The notes beneath the pieces are model-generated. The model was given only the letters and a program-made list of their open reading frames with translations. It was not told the origin of the DNA and did not search any database. Positions 8,276 to 16,186 of a stretch of 64,000 nt of DNA are shown here, one piece after another; within the stretch, counting starts at the first letter, position 1; the number at the start of each line of letters is the position of its first letter. The position numbers and the translations under genes were made by a program. Source of the DNA: Amycolatopsis sp. WQ 127309 (GTDB taxonomy: Bacteria; Actinomycetota; Actinomycetes; Mycobacteriales; Pseudonocardiaceae); assembly GCF_023023025.1 (NCBI RefSeq), contig NZ_CP095481.1:2604001-2668000 (forward strand), written 5' to 3'.

Positions 8276-8611
8276 GTGTCACGCCATTACGAGGTAATGG
8301 TCATCCTGGACCCCACGCTCGACGAGCGCACTGTCGCTCCGACGCTGGACACCTTCCTCAACGTGATCCGCACTTCGGGCGGAAGCGTCGAGAAGGTCGA
8401 CGTCTGGGGCCGGCGCCGGCTCTCGTACGAGATCAAGAAGCACGCCGAGGGCATCTACGCCCTGCTGGACCTGAACTCGTCCTCGGACGCGGTGAAGGAG
8501 CTGGACCGCCAGCTGTCGCTTCAGGAGACCGTGCTCCGCACCAAGGTCATGCGTCGCGAGATCAAGCGCGCCGCCGCGGCCAAGCCGCCCGTCGTCGCCG
8601 CCAAGGCCTGA
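8276..8611 (+). CDS. rpsF: 30S ribosomal protein bS6
   Basis: 111 residues, beginning [18 protein letters not shown] and containing the typical [26 protein letters not shown] core. The third of three in-frame GTG/GTT/GTG codons (8276) is chosen because it lies 9 nt after AGGAGG; the first would leave only 3 nt. bS6 binds 16S rRNA together with bS18 on the platform of the small subunit. It is the first gene of the conserved rpsF-ssb-rpsR-rplI operon. The Ala/Lys/Pro tail is common in actinobacteria. Confidence 0.96.
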   Translation: MSRHYEVMVILDPTLDERTVAPTLDTFLNVIRTSGGSVEKVDVWGRRRLSYEIKKHAEGIYALLDLNSSSDAVKELDRQLSLQETVLRTKVMRREIKRAAAAKPPVVAAKA

Positions 8612-8628
8612 GCCGAAGGGTATTCCCG

Positions 8629-9159
8629 ATGGCTGGAGACACCGTCATCACGGTGATCGGCAACCTGACGTCCGACCCGGAACTGCGTTTCACCCCGTCC
8701 GGTGCGGCGGTCGCGAACTTCACCGTCGCGTCCACGCCCCGCACGCTCGACAAGCAGTCGGGCGAGTGGAAGGACGGCGAGGCGCTGTTCCTGCGCTGCA
8801 ACATCTGGCGGCAGGCGGCGGAGAACGTCGCCGAGTCGCTGACGCGCGGCGCTCGCGTCGTCGTCCAGGGCCGGCTGAAGCAGCGGTCGTTCGAGACGAA
8901 GGAAGGCGAGAAGCGCACCGTCGTCGAGCTCGAGGTCGACGAGATCGGCCCCTCGCTGCGCTACGCCACGGCCAAGGTCAACAAGGTCAGCCGCGGTGGC
9001 GGCGGCGGTGGTGACTTCGGCGGCGGCGGTGGCGGCGGCGGCGGAAACCGCGGTGGCGGCGGTGGCGGCGGAATGCCGGCCGACGACCCGTGGGGCTCCG
9101 CCCCGGCCGCGAGCAGCGGTGGCGGTGGCGGTGGCTTCTCCGACGAGCCTCCCTTCTGA
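8629..9159 (+). CDS. ssb: Single-stranded DNA-binding protein
   Basis: 176 residues. An N-terminal OB fold ([21 protein letters not shown] to about residue 120) is followed by a long Gly-rich linker and the acidic C-terminal tip FSDEPPF, which recruits replication and repair partners. It coats single-stranded DNA during replication, recombination and repair. The start ATG is 17 nt after the rpsF stop. The Gly tract is encoded by near-repetitive GGCGGT codons. Confidence 0.96.
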   Translation: MAGDTVITVIGNLTSDPELRFTPSGAAVANFTVASTPRTLDKQSGEWKDGEALFLRCNIWRQAAENVAESLTRGARVVVQGRLKQRSFETKEGEKRTVVELEVDEIGPSLRYATAKVNKVSRGGGGGGDFGGGGGGGGGNRGGGGGGGMPADDPWGSAPAASSGGGGGGFSDEPPF

Positions 9160-9200
9160 TCTCGTACACATCCACAAGAGTTGAATTCCAGGAGTAACCA

Positions 9201-9449
9201 GTGGCCAAGCCACCCATTCGCAAGCCCAAGAAGAAGGTCTGCGTGTTCTGCAAGGCCGAGAAAAAGGGCCGTCCGGAACTGATCGACTACAAGGACACCA
9301 ACCTGCTGCGGAAGTACATCTCCGACCGCGGCAAGATCCGTGCCCGTCGCGTCACCGGCAACTGCAGCCAGCACCAGCGTGACATCGCCATCGCGGTCAA
9401 GAACTCCCGCGAAATGGCGCTGCTGCCCTACACCTCGACCGCGCGCTAA
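9201..9449 (+). CDS. rpsR: 30S ribosomal protein bS18, Cys-containing (zinc-type) form
   Basis: 82 residues with a GTG start after AGGAGTAACCA. It contains [12 protein letters not shown] with a CxxC pair near residues 14-17, and a later NCSQHQRD. This is the C+ form that can hold zinc, not the Cys-free paralog induced under zinc limitation. It pairs with bS6 on the 30S platform. Confidence 0.95.
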   Translation: MAKPPIRKPKKKVCVFCKAEKKGRPELIDYKDTNLLRKYISDRGKIRARRVTGNCSQHQRDIAIAVKNSREMALLPYTSTAR

Positions 9450-9461
9450 GGAGGCCCGGAG

Positions 9462-9917
9462 ATGGCGAAGATCATCCTCACCACCGACGTGGCCAACCTC
9501 GGCGGCCCCGGCGACATCGTCGAGGTCAAGGACGGTTACGCGCGCAACTACCTGCTCCCGCGGGGTTACGCGATCGCGGCCACCAAGGGCGCGGAGAAGA
9601 ACGTCCGCACGATCCAGCGCGCGCAGGAGAGCCGTCGCATCCGCGACCTCGACCACGCCAAGGAGATCAAGGCGACGCTGGAGGGCCTCGGCGCCATCCA
9701 GCTCACCGGCAAGTCGGCCGAGGGCTCGAAGAAGCTCTTCGGCTCGATCACCTCGGCCGAGATCGTGGACGCGATCAAGGCGGCCGGTGGCCCGCTGCTC
9801 GACAAGCGCGTCATCGAGCTGCGCGACCACATCAAGACGGTCGGCAAGCACTCGGTCGGCGCCCGGCTGCACCCCGACGTCAAGGTCGAGGTCCGGCTCG
9901 AGGTCAAGGCCAAGTAG
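9462..9917 (+). CDS. rplI: 50S ribosomal protein bL9
   Basis: 151 residues. The N-terminal RNA-binding domain begins MAKIILTTDVANLGGPGDIVEVKDGYARNYL, a highly conserved segment. A long connecting helix and the C-terminal domain ending in GARLHPDVKVEVRLEV follow. It binds 23S rRNA near the L1 stalk base. It starts 12 nt after rpsR with GGAGG upstream and is the last gene before the operon terminator. Confidence 0.96.
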   Translation: MAKIILTTDVANLGGPGDIVEVKDGYARNYLLPRGYAIAATKGAEKNVRTIQRAQESRRIRDLDHAKEIKATLEGLGAIQLTGKSAEGSKKLFGSITSAEIVDAIKAAGGPLLDKRVIELRDHIKTVGKHSVGARLHPDVKVEVRLEVKAK

Positions 9918-9931
9918 CCAGTAGCACGTGC

Positions 9932-9968
9932 TGAAGGCGGGTCGCCCCTGGTGGGCGGCCCGCCTTCA
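9932..9968 (+). terminator. Terminator of the rpsF-ssb-rpsR-rplI operon
   Basis: TGAAGGCGGG (9932-9941) pairs perfectly with CCCGCCTTCA (9959-9968), and the loop holds a second GCCC/GGGC pairing. It lies 14 nt after the rplI stop. Confidence 0.85.
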
Positions 9969-10044
9969 CGCGTTTCGGGGGAACCCCGGACACAACGGCC
10001 ACGTCGTAGGAGAATGGGCGGGGACGCGAAGGGGATGGATCCGG

Positions 10045-10398
10045 ATGGGTAACGAGGTCAACATGTCCGCGCTGGCCGGTGGCGGCGGGTTCACGTTCGA
10101 CGCCGCCAAGATCGACGGCGTCATCAAGCAGTGGCAGGACCTCCAGGCCGACCTGAAGCGCGACTACGACGACGCCAACCTGATGGCGAACGTCAAGGCG
10201 CCCGGCAAGGAGTTCGCCAGCGGCGACTGGGAGAAGCTCGCGAACCCGTCCGGCAAGGCGTTCCTCGAGCAGAACAAGAAGATGCAGGAGTACGTCAAGA
10301 ACTACATCGAGGCGCTGACCGCCGCGAAGCAGAAGATCACCACCAAGGAGTCGGACACGCAGGCCGACCTCTCGAAGACGGGGAACCAGGCCACGTGA
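10045..10398 (+). CDS. Small helical ESX-associated protein (PE/WXG100-like), cassette A
   Basis: 117 residues from ATG 10045, preceded by AAGGGGA; a longer upstream reading lacks a site and is rejected. The protein is largely helical with charged heptad-like stretches (IDGVIKQWQDLQADLKRDYDDA, spread over two helices) and no membrane segment. It is followed with 4-bp overlap by a DUF3558 lipoprotein, then a PPE-like protein and an EspG chaperone. This order points to an ESX (type VII) secreted partner or PE-like half of a heterodimer. That role is inferred from context. Confidence 0.65.
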   Translation: MGNEVNMSALAGGGGFTFDAAKIDGVIKQWQDLQADLKRDYDDANLMANVKAPGKEFASGDWEKLANPSGKAFLEQNKKMQEYVKNYIEALTAAKQKITTKESDTQADLSKTGNQAT

Positions 10399-10997
10399 AC
10401 CGCCGACTGCTCGCCGTCCCGGCCGTGGCCTTCGCCGTGCTCGCGGTCGCCGGCTGCTCCAGCAAGACCGGGGGCACCGCCAACCCGGCGCCGACCGCCG
10501 ATTCCGGCGGCAGCGAGACGTCGCGCTCGGCCGCCGACTCCGCGCCGCGGGTGCCGAGCCCGCTGAACACCGCGAACATCACGTCGGACGCCTGCACGAC
10601 GATCGACGCGACCGGCCGGGCCAAGCTCGCCCTCGGCGACGGCACCCCGCGCACCACGGCGAACGGCCCGAGCTGCACCTTCCAGGAGGCCGCCGATCCG
10701 GGCAACCAGATCGACGTGACCACGGTGACGGCGAACAAGAACGGGCTCCAGGACGTCTACGACACCAAGGCGAACGACGCCTACTTCGAAGAGACGCAGG
10801 CCTACGGGTACCCCGCCGTCTACGCCGCCGCGGTGGACGACCGCAAGGACGGCAAGTGCGGCGTCTTCATCGGGGTGACCGACCAGCTGGCGGTCAACAT
10901 CCTGGTGCAGTACGACAACGGCGCCGGCGCGACGGACCCCTGCGCGGTGGTGCAGAAGTTCGGCGAGTCGATGATCCAGACCTTGATGGGGGGCTGA
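10395..10997 (+). CDS. DUF3558-type lipoprotein, cassette A
   Basis: 200 residues, GTG start overlapping the previous stop (GTGA). The signal peptide ends in a lipobox VAGC, so the mature protein is anchored to the outer face of the membrane by lipid. A Ser/Thr/Pro/Ala linker is followed by a globular domain with Cys pairs (SDACTTID, GPSCTFQEA, GKCGVFIGV, TDPCAVVQK), as in DUF3558 proteins. The family's role is unknown but it recurs beside EspG/PPE-like genes in Pseudonocardiaceae. A paralog is in cassette B (37494-38111). Confidence 0.8.
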   Translation: MNRRLLAVPAVAFAVLAVAGCSSKTGGTANPAPTADSGGSETSRSAADSAPRVPSPLNTANITSDACTTIDATGRAKLALGDGTPRTTANGPSCTFQEAADPGNQIDVTTVTANKNGLQDVYDTKANDAYFEETQAYGYPAVYAAAVDDRKDGKCGVFIGVTDQLAVNILVQYDNGAGATDPCAVVQKFGESMIQTLMGG

Positions 10998-10998
10998 G

Positions 10999-12414
10999 AT
11001 GCTCGAACTGGTCCTGCTCGGCGGCTTCGCCGCGTACAACATGGCGACCACGCACTCGGACGACCACAACTCCGTGCAGGGTGATCGCAAGATCGACTGC
11101 TACGACATCTGGAACCAGATCACCACCGGCCCCGGCACGGGCTCGATCTCGAACGGCCAGGCGGCGGCGAGCCGGCTGAAGGGCGCCTACCAGGACCGGC
11201 TCACCACGATCGACGGCCTGGCCAAGGACATGGACGCGGCCTGGACCGGCGGCGGTTCCGAGGCGGCGCAGAACGCGGGCGCGCACCCGCTGCGGACCTG
11301 GATGGAGGACTCGGGCACCAAGCTGACCGACTCCGACAAGTACCTCGGCGAGCAGAACAACGCCTTCACCACGGTGCACGCCCAGGTGCAGGAGGTCCCG
11401 AAGGACCCGCCGAAGAACAACCTGCTCAACGCGGTGACGCCGTGGACGACCGACACCGACCGGGCGATCCGCGACTACAACACCAAGGGCCAGGCCAACG
11501 TCGACGCCTTCAACACCTACTACAAGTCGAGCAACGACAACGGCCAGAAGATGCCGACGTACTCCGCGCTGCAGGGGCAGCAGGAGAACGTCGCCGTCGA
11601 CCAGGACAAGAACGGCAAGAAGAAGGACGACAAGAACGGCACCGGCGACGGGTCAGAACGCAGCGGCGGCCCGGGCGGCGGCCCCGGTGGGGGTCCGGGT
11701 GGCGGTCCCGGCGGTGTGAACATGCCGGGACCGGGCAGCGTCCCGTCCTTCGGCAGCCCGAACGTCCCCGGCGGCAGCTTCGACCCGTCGAAGGTGCCGG
11801 GCGGGAGCTACGACCCGTCCAAGGTGCCGGGCGGGAGCTACGACCCGTCCAAGGTGCCGGGCTTCGACCCGTCGCAGGTCCCCGGCGGGAACTACGACCC
11901 GTCCAAGATCCCGACGGGGAACTACACCCCGCCGAACTTCAACTCCGACGGCACGCACTCGTCGGGCTTCTCGCCTTCGGACGTGCCCGGCATGCCGGGG
12001 TTCGGGCCGGGGAGCAGCCCGAGCTTCTCGGGCGGCGGTGCCGGCGGTTTCGGACCGGGCGGCTCGAGCGGGGTCGGTGGAGTCGGCGGGATCGGCGACC
12101 CGACGGCGGGCTTCGGGCCGGGTGGCAGCGGCGGCTTCGGGCCCGGGAGCTCGACCGGCGCGGCGATGCCGGGCGCGTCCGGCGCCGGCCGCGGCGGCAT
12201 GGGGGCCGGAGCCGGCGGTGCGATGGGCGCGGGCGGCGCGGCGGCCGGGCGCGGCGGCTCCACCGGGATGGGTGGCATGGGCGGCATGGGCCACGGCGCG
12301 AAGGGCCAGGGCGGCGGCGACGAGGAACGCACGTCGAAGTACCTGCTCGGCGACGACCCGAACGACATCTTCGGCACGGACGAGCTGACCGCGCCGCCGG
12401 TCATCGGCGAGTAA
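10999..12414 (+). CDS. PPE/WXG-like Gly-rich ESX substrate, cassette A
   Basis: 471 residues. The N-terminal ~190 residues are helical with a WxG turn (AAWTGGGSEAAQNAG near residue 76), as in type VII substrates. A Lys/Asp-rich patch and a long Gly/Pro/Ser-rich region with PGGSYDPSKV repeats follow. The C-terminal tail contains YLLGDDPNDIFG and ends PPVIGE. The same tail pattern occurs in the cassette B counterpart. It starts one base after the lipoprotein stop. It is probably chaperoned by the EspG protein encoded next. I infer secretion or surface exposure; the biochemical role is unknown. Confidence 0.75.
   Translation: MLELVLLGGFAAYNMATTHSDDHNSVQGDRKIDCYDIWNQITTGPGTGSISNGQAAASRLKGAYQDRLTTIDGLAKDMDAAWTGGGSEAAQNAGAHPLRTWMEDSGTKLTDSDKYLGEQNNAFTTVHAQVQEVPKDPPKNNLLNAVTPWTTDTDRAIRDYNTKGQANVDAFNTYYKSSNDNGQKMPTYSALQGQQENVAVDQDKNGKKKDDKNGTGDGSERSGGPGGGPGGGPGGGPGGVNMPGPGSVPSFGSPNVPGGSFDPSKVPGGSYDPSKVPGGSYDPSKVPGFDPSQVPGGNYDPSKIPTGNYTPPNFNSDGTHSSGFSPSDVPGMPGFGPGSSPSFSGGGAGGFGPGGSSGVGGVGGIGDPTAGFGPGGSGGFGPGSSTGAAMPGASGAGRGGMGAGAGGAMGAGGAAAGRGGSTGMGGMGGMGHGAKGQGGGDEERTSKYLLGDDPNDIFGTDELTAPPVIGE
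11773..11930 (+). repeat. In-frame 30-bp tandem repeats (GGSYDPSKVP)
   Basis: Four to five imperfect copies encode PGG[SN][FY]DPS[KQ][VI]. Two neighbouring 30-bp units (11791-11820 and 11821-11850) are identical at the DNA level, which suggests recent slippage or duplication. Confidence 0.85.
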
Positions 12415-12502
12415 CGCACGCGGGGCCACCGGGCGCGTGCCAAGATGGGCGCGCCCGGCTTTCCGGGTTCATCAAAGCTGATCTTCACTAGGGGGAAGAG
12501 CG

Positions 12503-13291
12503 GTGCTGGACAGGCAGGTCACCCTTTCGACCGGCACCGTGATCAACCTGATCCGGCGCCGTGGCGGGGAGCCGCACACGGTGCTGGCCGAGACGCCGAC
12601 CTGGTACAGCGACGAGGCCCAGCGCGCCGAAGACGAGCGCGTCAACGCCGAGCTCACCAAGGCGGGCCTGTTCGGGCCGCGCGGCATGCACCCGGGGTTC
12701 GTCGCGACGATCGAAGCCGTCGCGCGGCCGCAGCTGGAGTACTACGGCTGGGTGGACGGCGGTTTCCAGGGCAAGGCGGTCAGCTACCGGCTGCTGGCCG
12801 GGAGCGCCGGCGGCGAGGCGTTCGTGCTGGCCAAGCACGAGCAGCTGGACGTCGTCGTGCTGGAGTCGACCCGTCCCGGTGAAGTGCTGGACGACTTCCT
12901 CGGCCAGATCCCGAAGCTCGCGCCGGGCCGTGGGACGCCGATCGCGGTGCCGAAGAGCCAGCTCGAGGGCGGCGGCCGCCGCGACGATGACGGCTTCGCC
13001 CTGATGCGCAACGACCGGCCGGCCGACGGCTCGCAGGAGGCCGACGAGCTCCGGCGGATCCTCGCGCTACGCCGAATGGGGAGCGGCAGCCTGTACGTCG
13101 CGGCCCGCAGCCGTACCGGATCGTGGCATCGCATCGAACGGCCGGTGAACTACATCGATACCTCGGAAGGCCGCTGGCTGACCGAGGAGATTCCGGGGCG
13201 TGGGGAGAGCCGGATCGCCTTCACCCCGGCCGACCAGCGCGTTCTCGCCGATCGGTTACGCAGCGCACAGGGCCGGCTCACCGCGGCGTGA
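12503..13291 (+). CDS. ESX secretion-associated EspG-like chaperone, cassette A
   Basis: 262 residues; GTG start after AGGGGGAAG. The alpha/beta sequence fits EspG-type proteins: an N-terminal strand/helix pair, a middle ARPQLEYYGWVDG strand, a Pro/Gly hairpin, and a C-terminal segment (SRTGSWHRIERPVNYIDTSEGRWL) typical of the second subdomain. EspG proteins bind the tip of PE/PPE dimers in the cytosol and deliver them to the type VII secretion machine. Its presumed client is the PPE-like protein immediately upstream. A paralog is at 36344-37090. Confidence 0.8.
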   Translation: MLDRQVTLSTGTVINLIRRRGGEPHTVLAETPTWYSDEAQRAEDERVNAELTKAGLFGPRGMHPGFVATIEAVARPQLEYYGWVDGGFQGKAVSYRLLAGSAGGEAFVLAKHEQLDVVVLESTRPGEVLDDFLGQIPKLAPGRGTPIAVPKSQLEGGGRRDDDGFALMRNDRPADGSQEADELRRILALRRMGSGSLYVAARSRTGSWHRIERPVNYIDTSEGRWLTEEIPGRGESRIAFTPADQRVLADRLRSAQGRLTAA

Positions 13292-13800
13292 CGCGACGGC
13301 CGTTCAGCCCACCGGGTTACGCCTCTACCGTCCGTAGTTTTCATCCACAGGCTGTGGGGGTCAATGGGCCTGAGCTGGTCCACGACACGCCGAGCGACGG
13401 GTTTCACACGACACGCCGCACGAGTTTTGCGGAAGTTCTCCACACCTTACTCACAGGCCCTGAGCTGGGGATTCGCGGATGCCGATCACCCTTGTCCCCA
13501 ACTTGTCCACAGCTATCGCGGCACCTGTGACTGGTTGCCCCCATTCATCCACAGGTTGTCCACAGATGGGTCCCCACCCTGAATTGCTTTCGGCCTTCCG
13601 GGGGACATAGCGTCCCCGCCGAGCCGGTACTCACGGTGGTGTCCGGCGTGGCGGTCGGACACTCATGACCCGTCTTCGCCGATCATCGGGGGACACGGCG
13701 GAAGAGGACTGGTGGCGCGGCTCGCGCCACGTGCTTCGAGAGTGAAGTTCCGGCATAATCGAACGGGTGTTCGCATGATGACGAGGAGGTGTCCGGAGCG
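13292..13800 (+). other. Intergenic region with DnaA-box cluster and dnaB promoter
   Basis: About 500 bp without a credible gene. Five matches to the actinobacterial DnaA box [TC][TC]NTCCACA lie on the + strand: 13341-13349, 13436-13444, 13503-13511, 13545-13553 and 13556-13564. Two of them are perfect TTGTCCACA. Closer to dnaB are a GTGGCGCG/CGCGCCAC hairpin (13712-13730) and CATAAT at 13754-13759, a plausible -10 element. DnaA could control dnaB here or simply be titrated. No open reading frame has convincing codon bias. Confidence 0.6.
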
Positions 13801-15207
13801 GTGGCGCTGACCGACGACCGCGGTCCGATGTATGCGGAGAACGACCCGGGTCCGAGCGACCCCGGCTCCGGTGGCGGGTTCGACCGCCAGCCGCCGCAGG
13901 ACATCACGGCCGAGCAGTCCGTGCTCGGCGGCATGCTGCTGTCCAAGGACGCCGTCGCCGACGTCATCGAGGCCCTCGGCCCCGACGACTTCTACCGCCC
14001 GGCGCACCAGGCGATCTACGACTGCATCCTCGACCTCTACGGCCGTGGCGAGCCCGCCGACCCGATCACCATCTCCGCCGAGCTGGAGCGCCGGGGCGAG
14101 CTGGGCCGCATCGGCGGCGCGCCGTACCTGCACACCCTGATCGCGACGGTGCCGACAGCGGCGAACGCCGGCTTCTACGCGGAGATCGTCGCGGAGAAGG
14201 CGGTGCTGCGCCGGCTGGTCGAGGCGGGCACCCGGATCGTGCAGTACGGCTACGGCGCGGCGGCCGCGGACGGCGCGAACATCGACGAGGTCGTCGACCG
14301 CGCCCAGGCCGCGATCTACGACGTCACCGAGCGCCGGACCAGCGAGGACTACGTCGCGCTGGAAGAGCTGCTGCAGCCGACGATGGACGAGATCGACGCG
14401 ATCGCGTCCCGCGGCGGGCAGTCCCAGGGCATCCCGACCGGCTTCACCGACTTCGACGAGCTGACGAACGGCCTGCACCCGGGCCAGATGATCATCGTCG
14501 CCGCGCGTCCCGGTGTCGGCAAGTCGACGCTGGGGCTGGACTTCGCGCGCTCGGCGTCCATCCGGCACGGCCTGACCAGCGTCATCTTCTCGCTGGAAAT
14601 GAGCCGGACCGAGATCGTCATGCGCATGCTCTCGGCCGAGGCGAAGATCCGCCTCGCCGACATGCGCGGTGGCAAGATGTCCGACGACGACTGGACGCGC
14701 CTGGCCCGCCGGATGAGCGAAGTCTCCGAAGCACCGCTGTTCGTCGACGACTCGCCGAACATGACGATGATGGAGATCCGCGCGAAGGCCCGCCGGCTGA
14801 AGCAGCGGCACGACCTCAAGCTCGTGGTCCTCGACTACCTGCAGCTGATGACGTCCGGCAAGCGCGTCGAGTCGCGGCAGCAGGAAGTCTCGGAGTTCTC
14901 GCGGCAGATGAAGCTGCTGGCGAAGGAGATCGAGGTCCCGGTGATCGCGATCAGCCAGCTGAACCGTGGTCCCGAGCAGCGGACCGACAAGCGCCCGATG
15001 CTGTCCGACCTGCGTGAGTCCGGCTCACTGGAGCAGGACGCCGACCTCGTCATCCTGGTCAACCGGCCGGACGCCTGGGAGCGGGACGACCCGCGCGCCG
15101 GCGAGGCGGACCTGATCATCGCGAAGCACCGTGCCGGCCCGACCGCGACGATCGTCGTCGCGCACCAGCTGCACTACAGCCGCTTCGTCGACCTGTCCCA
15201 CGACTAG
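13801..15207 (+). CDS. dnaB: Replicative DNA helicase DnaB
   Basis: 468 residues. The N-terminal primase-interacting domain (AEQSVLGGMLLSKDAVADVIEAL) precedes the RecA-like motor with Walker A ARPGVGKST, Walker B-type LVVLDYLQLM, and the SQLNRGPEQRTDKRP and LRESGSLEQDADLVILV motifs. It unwinds DNA at the replication fork as a hexamer. There is no intein, unlike many mycobacterial DnaB proteins. GTG 13801 is chosen because it lies 11 nt after GAGGAGG; the in-frame GTG at 13789 overlaps that site. Confidence 0.95.
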   Translation: MALTDDRGPMYAENDPGPSDPGSGGGFDRQPPQDITAEQSVLGGMLLSKDAVADVIEALGPDDFYRPAHQAIYDCILDLYGRGEPADPITISAELERRGELGRIGGAPYLHTLIATVPTAANAGFYAEIVAEKAVLRRLVEAGTRIVQYGYGAAAADGANIDEVVDRAQAAIYDVTERRTSEDYVALEELLQPTMDEIDAIASRGGQSQGIPTGFTDFDELTNGLHPGQMIIVAARPGVGKSTLGLDFARSASIRHGLTSVIFSLEMSRTEIVMRMLSAEAKIRLADMRGGKMSDDDWTRLARRMSEVSEAPLFVDDSPNMTMMEIRAKARRLKQRHDLKLVVLDYLQLMTSGKRVESRQQEVSEFSRQMKLLAKEIEVPVIAISQLNRGPEQRTDKRPMLSDLRESGSLEQDADLVILVNRPDAWERDDPRAGEADLIIAKHRAGPTATIVVAHQLHYSRFVDLSHD

Positions 15208-15217
15208 GCGGTAGCGA

Positions 15218-15673
15218 CTAGCGGCCGAGTTCGCCGTACCCGCGGACGAACGCCGTCAGCAGCCGGCCGAAGTTCTCGCGGTCGTCGGCCGGCCAGCCGG
15301 CCATGACCTCGGCGAACACCGCGCGGCGGAAGGTGTGCAGCTCGTCGAGGTGGGCCTGACCGGCCTCCGTCGGCACGAGCACCGCACGCCGTCCGTCGTG
15401 CTGATCGGCTTCGCGCCGGAGAAGCCCCTGCTCGACCGCGCGCGCGACCAGCCGGCTCGCGCGCGGCTGGTCGACGCCCATCGCCGTGCTCAGCGCCGTC
15501 ACCGTGCCGGCCTCGCCGCGTTCGGCGAGCTCCTCGACGACGTCGAGCAGCTCGTGCACCGGGTCGTGCCCGCCGCGGCCGCGCTCCTTGGCGATCCGGC
15601 TCAGCGCCCGCCGCTGCTGGCTGCGGCGGATCGCGATCATCGCGCGCTCGACCTCGGCCACCGCGTCCGTCAT
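15218..15673 (-). CDS. MarR family transcriptional regulator
   Basis: 151 residues. The winged helix-turn-helix includes TALSTAMGVDQPRASRLVARAVEQGLLRREADQHDGRRAVLVPTEAG split over recognition helix and wing; the D-x-R-x wing motif is the MarR hallmark. The start MTDAVAEVERA is preceded by GGAG; an upstream ATG at 15697 lies inside the operator palindrome and is less likely. It is divergent from another MarR-like gene 65 bp away, with two palindromes between them. It probably represses itself and its neighbours in response to small aromatics or oxidants (inference). Confidence 0.85.
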   Translation of the reverse strand: MTDAVAEVERAMIAIRRSQQRRALSRIAKERGRGGHDPVHELLDVVEELAERGEAGTVTALSTAMGVDQPRASRLVARAVEQGLLRREADQHDGRRAVLVPTEAGQAHLDELHTFRRAVFAEVMAGWPADDRENFGRLLTAFVRGYGELGR

Positions 15674-15694
15674 GGTTGCTCCACTCCCGAACTG

Positions 15695-15725
15695 CATGTA
15701 CTTTTACATGTAGTTGTCCGACAAC
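15695..15725. promoter_or_regulatory. Two adjacent palindromic operators between MarR genes
   Basis: CATGTA-cttt-TACATG (15695-15710) and GTTGTC-c-GACAAC (15713-15725) are perfect inverted repeats of 6 bp arms, only 2 nt apart, in the 65-bp divergent gap. They are good candidates for two MarR dimers or for one site per regulator. Confidence 0.6.
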
Positions 15726-15738
15726 ATTCGGAGTATCC

Positions 15739-16119
15739 ATGAAACCCCTCGGCTGGTGGCTTCGCCACGTCCACGAGCTTCTCGAAACTTCCACGGCCCA
15801 GGCCCTCGACGCGGAATCGCTGACCCGCCGGCAGTGGCAGGTCCTCAACACGATCGCCCTCGGCGCCCGCACGCAGGCGGAGATCGACGTCGTCATGGCA
15901 CCGTTCGGCTCGACGTTCGCGCAGGTCGCCGACCTGCGCGAACGCGGCTGGGTCGCCGACACCGGCGAGCTCACCGGCGAAGGCCGCGAAGCGCACGCCC
16001 GCGTCGAAGCGCGCATTAAGGCGTTCCGCTCGGCGGTGACCGACGGCGTCAGCGACGACGACTACCGCACGACGATCCGCACCCTCGAGCGCTGCGCGGC
16101 GAACCTCGAAGCCGCCTGA
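15739..16119 (+). CDS. MarR-like winged-helix regulator
   Basis: 126 residues from ATG 15739 (CGGAG upstream). Helices and a winged HTH are visible (LTRRQWQVLNTIALGARTQAEIDVVMAPF, then FAQVADLRERGWVADTGELTGEGREA). There is a short N-terminal helix pair for dimerisation, as in compact MarR proteins. It is divergent from a second MarR gene and 67 bp upstream of a DODA-type dioxygenase, which it or its neighbour may control. The ligand is unknown. Confidence 0.75.
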   Translation: MKPLGWWLRHVHELLETSTAQALDAESLTRRQWQVLNTIALGARTQAEIDVVMAPFGSTFAQVADLRERGWVADTGELTGEGREAHARVEARIKAFRSAVTDGVSDDDYRTTIRTLERCAANLEAA

Positions 16120-16148
16120 GGAATAACCACGACCGCGGCGGCGTCAGG

Positions 16149-16171
16149 TACTCTAGTAGTTGAACTTTCAA
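16149..16171 (+). promoter_or_regulatory. Promoter and TTGAA-ct-TTCAA operator upstream of dioxygenase
   Basis: TACTCT (16149-16154) fits a -10 box. The perfect inverted repeat TTGAACTTTCAA (16160-16171) covers the expected transcription start, a repressor position. TTGAA/TTCAA repeats are typical of MarR-type operators. The regulator is inferred to be one of the two encoded nearby. Confidence 0.5.
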
Positions 16172-16186
16172 GCACTGGAGCCGTCG

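Noticed and set aside
13364..13582. 72-codon + strand frame in the dnaB upstream region
   Set aside because: Composition is unlike coding DNA here and it overlaps the DnaA-box cluster; no start site is seen.
13292..13800. Chromosomal origin oriC
   Set aside because: There are DnaA boxes but no dnaA-dnaN pair, and the region lies beside dnaB, which in relatives is tens of kilobases from oriC.
13801..15207. Intein in DnaB
   Set aside because: Walker and downstream motifs are continuous and the length is normal, so no intein is present.
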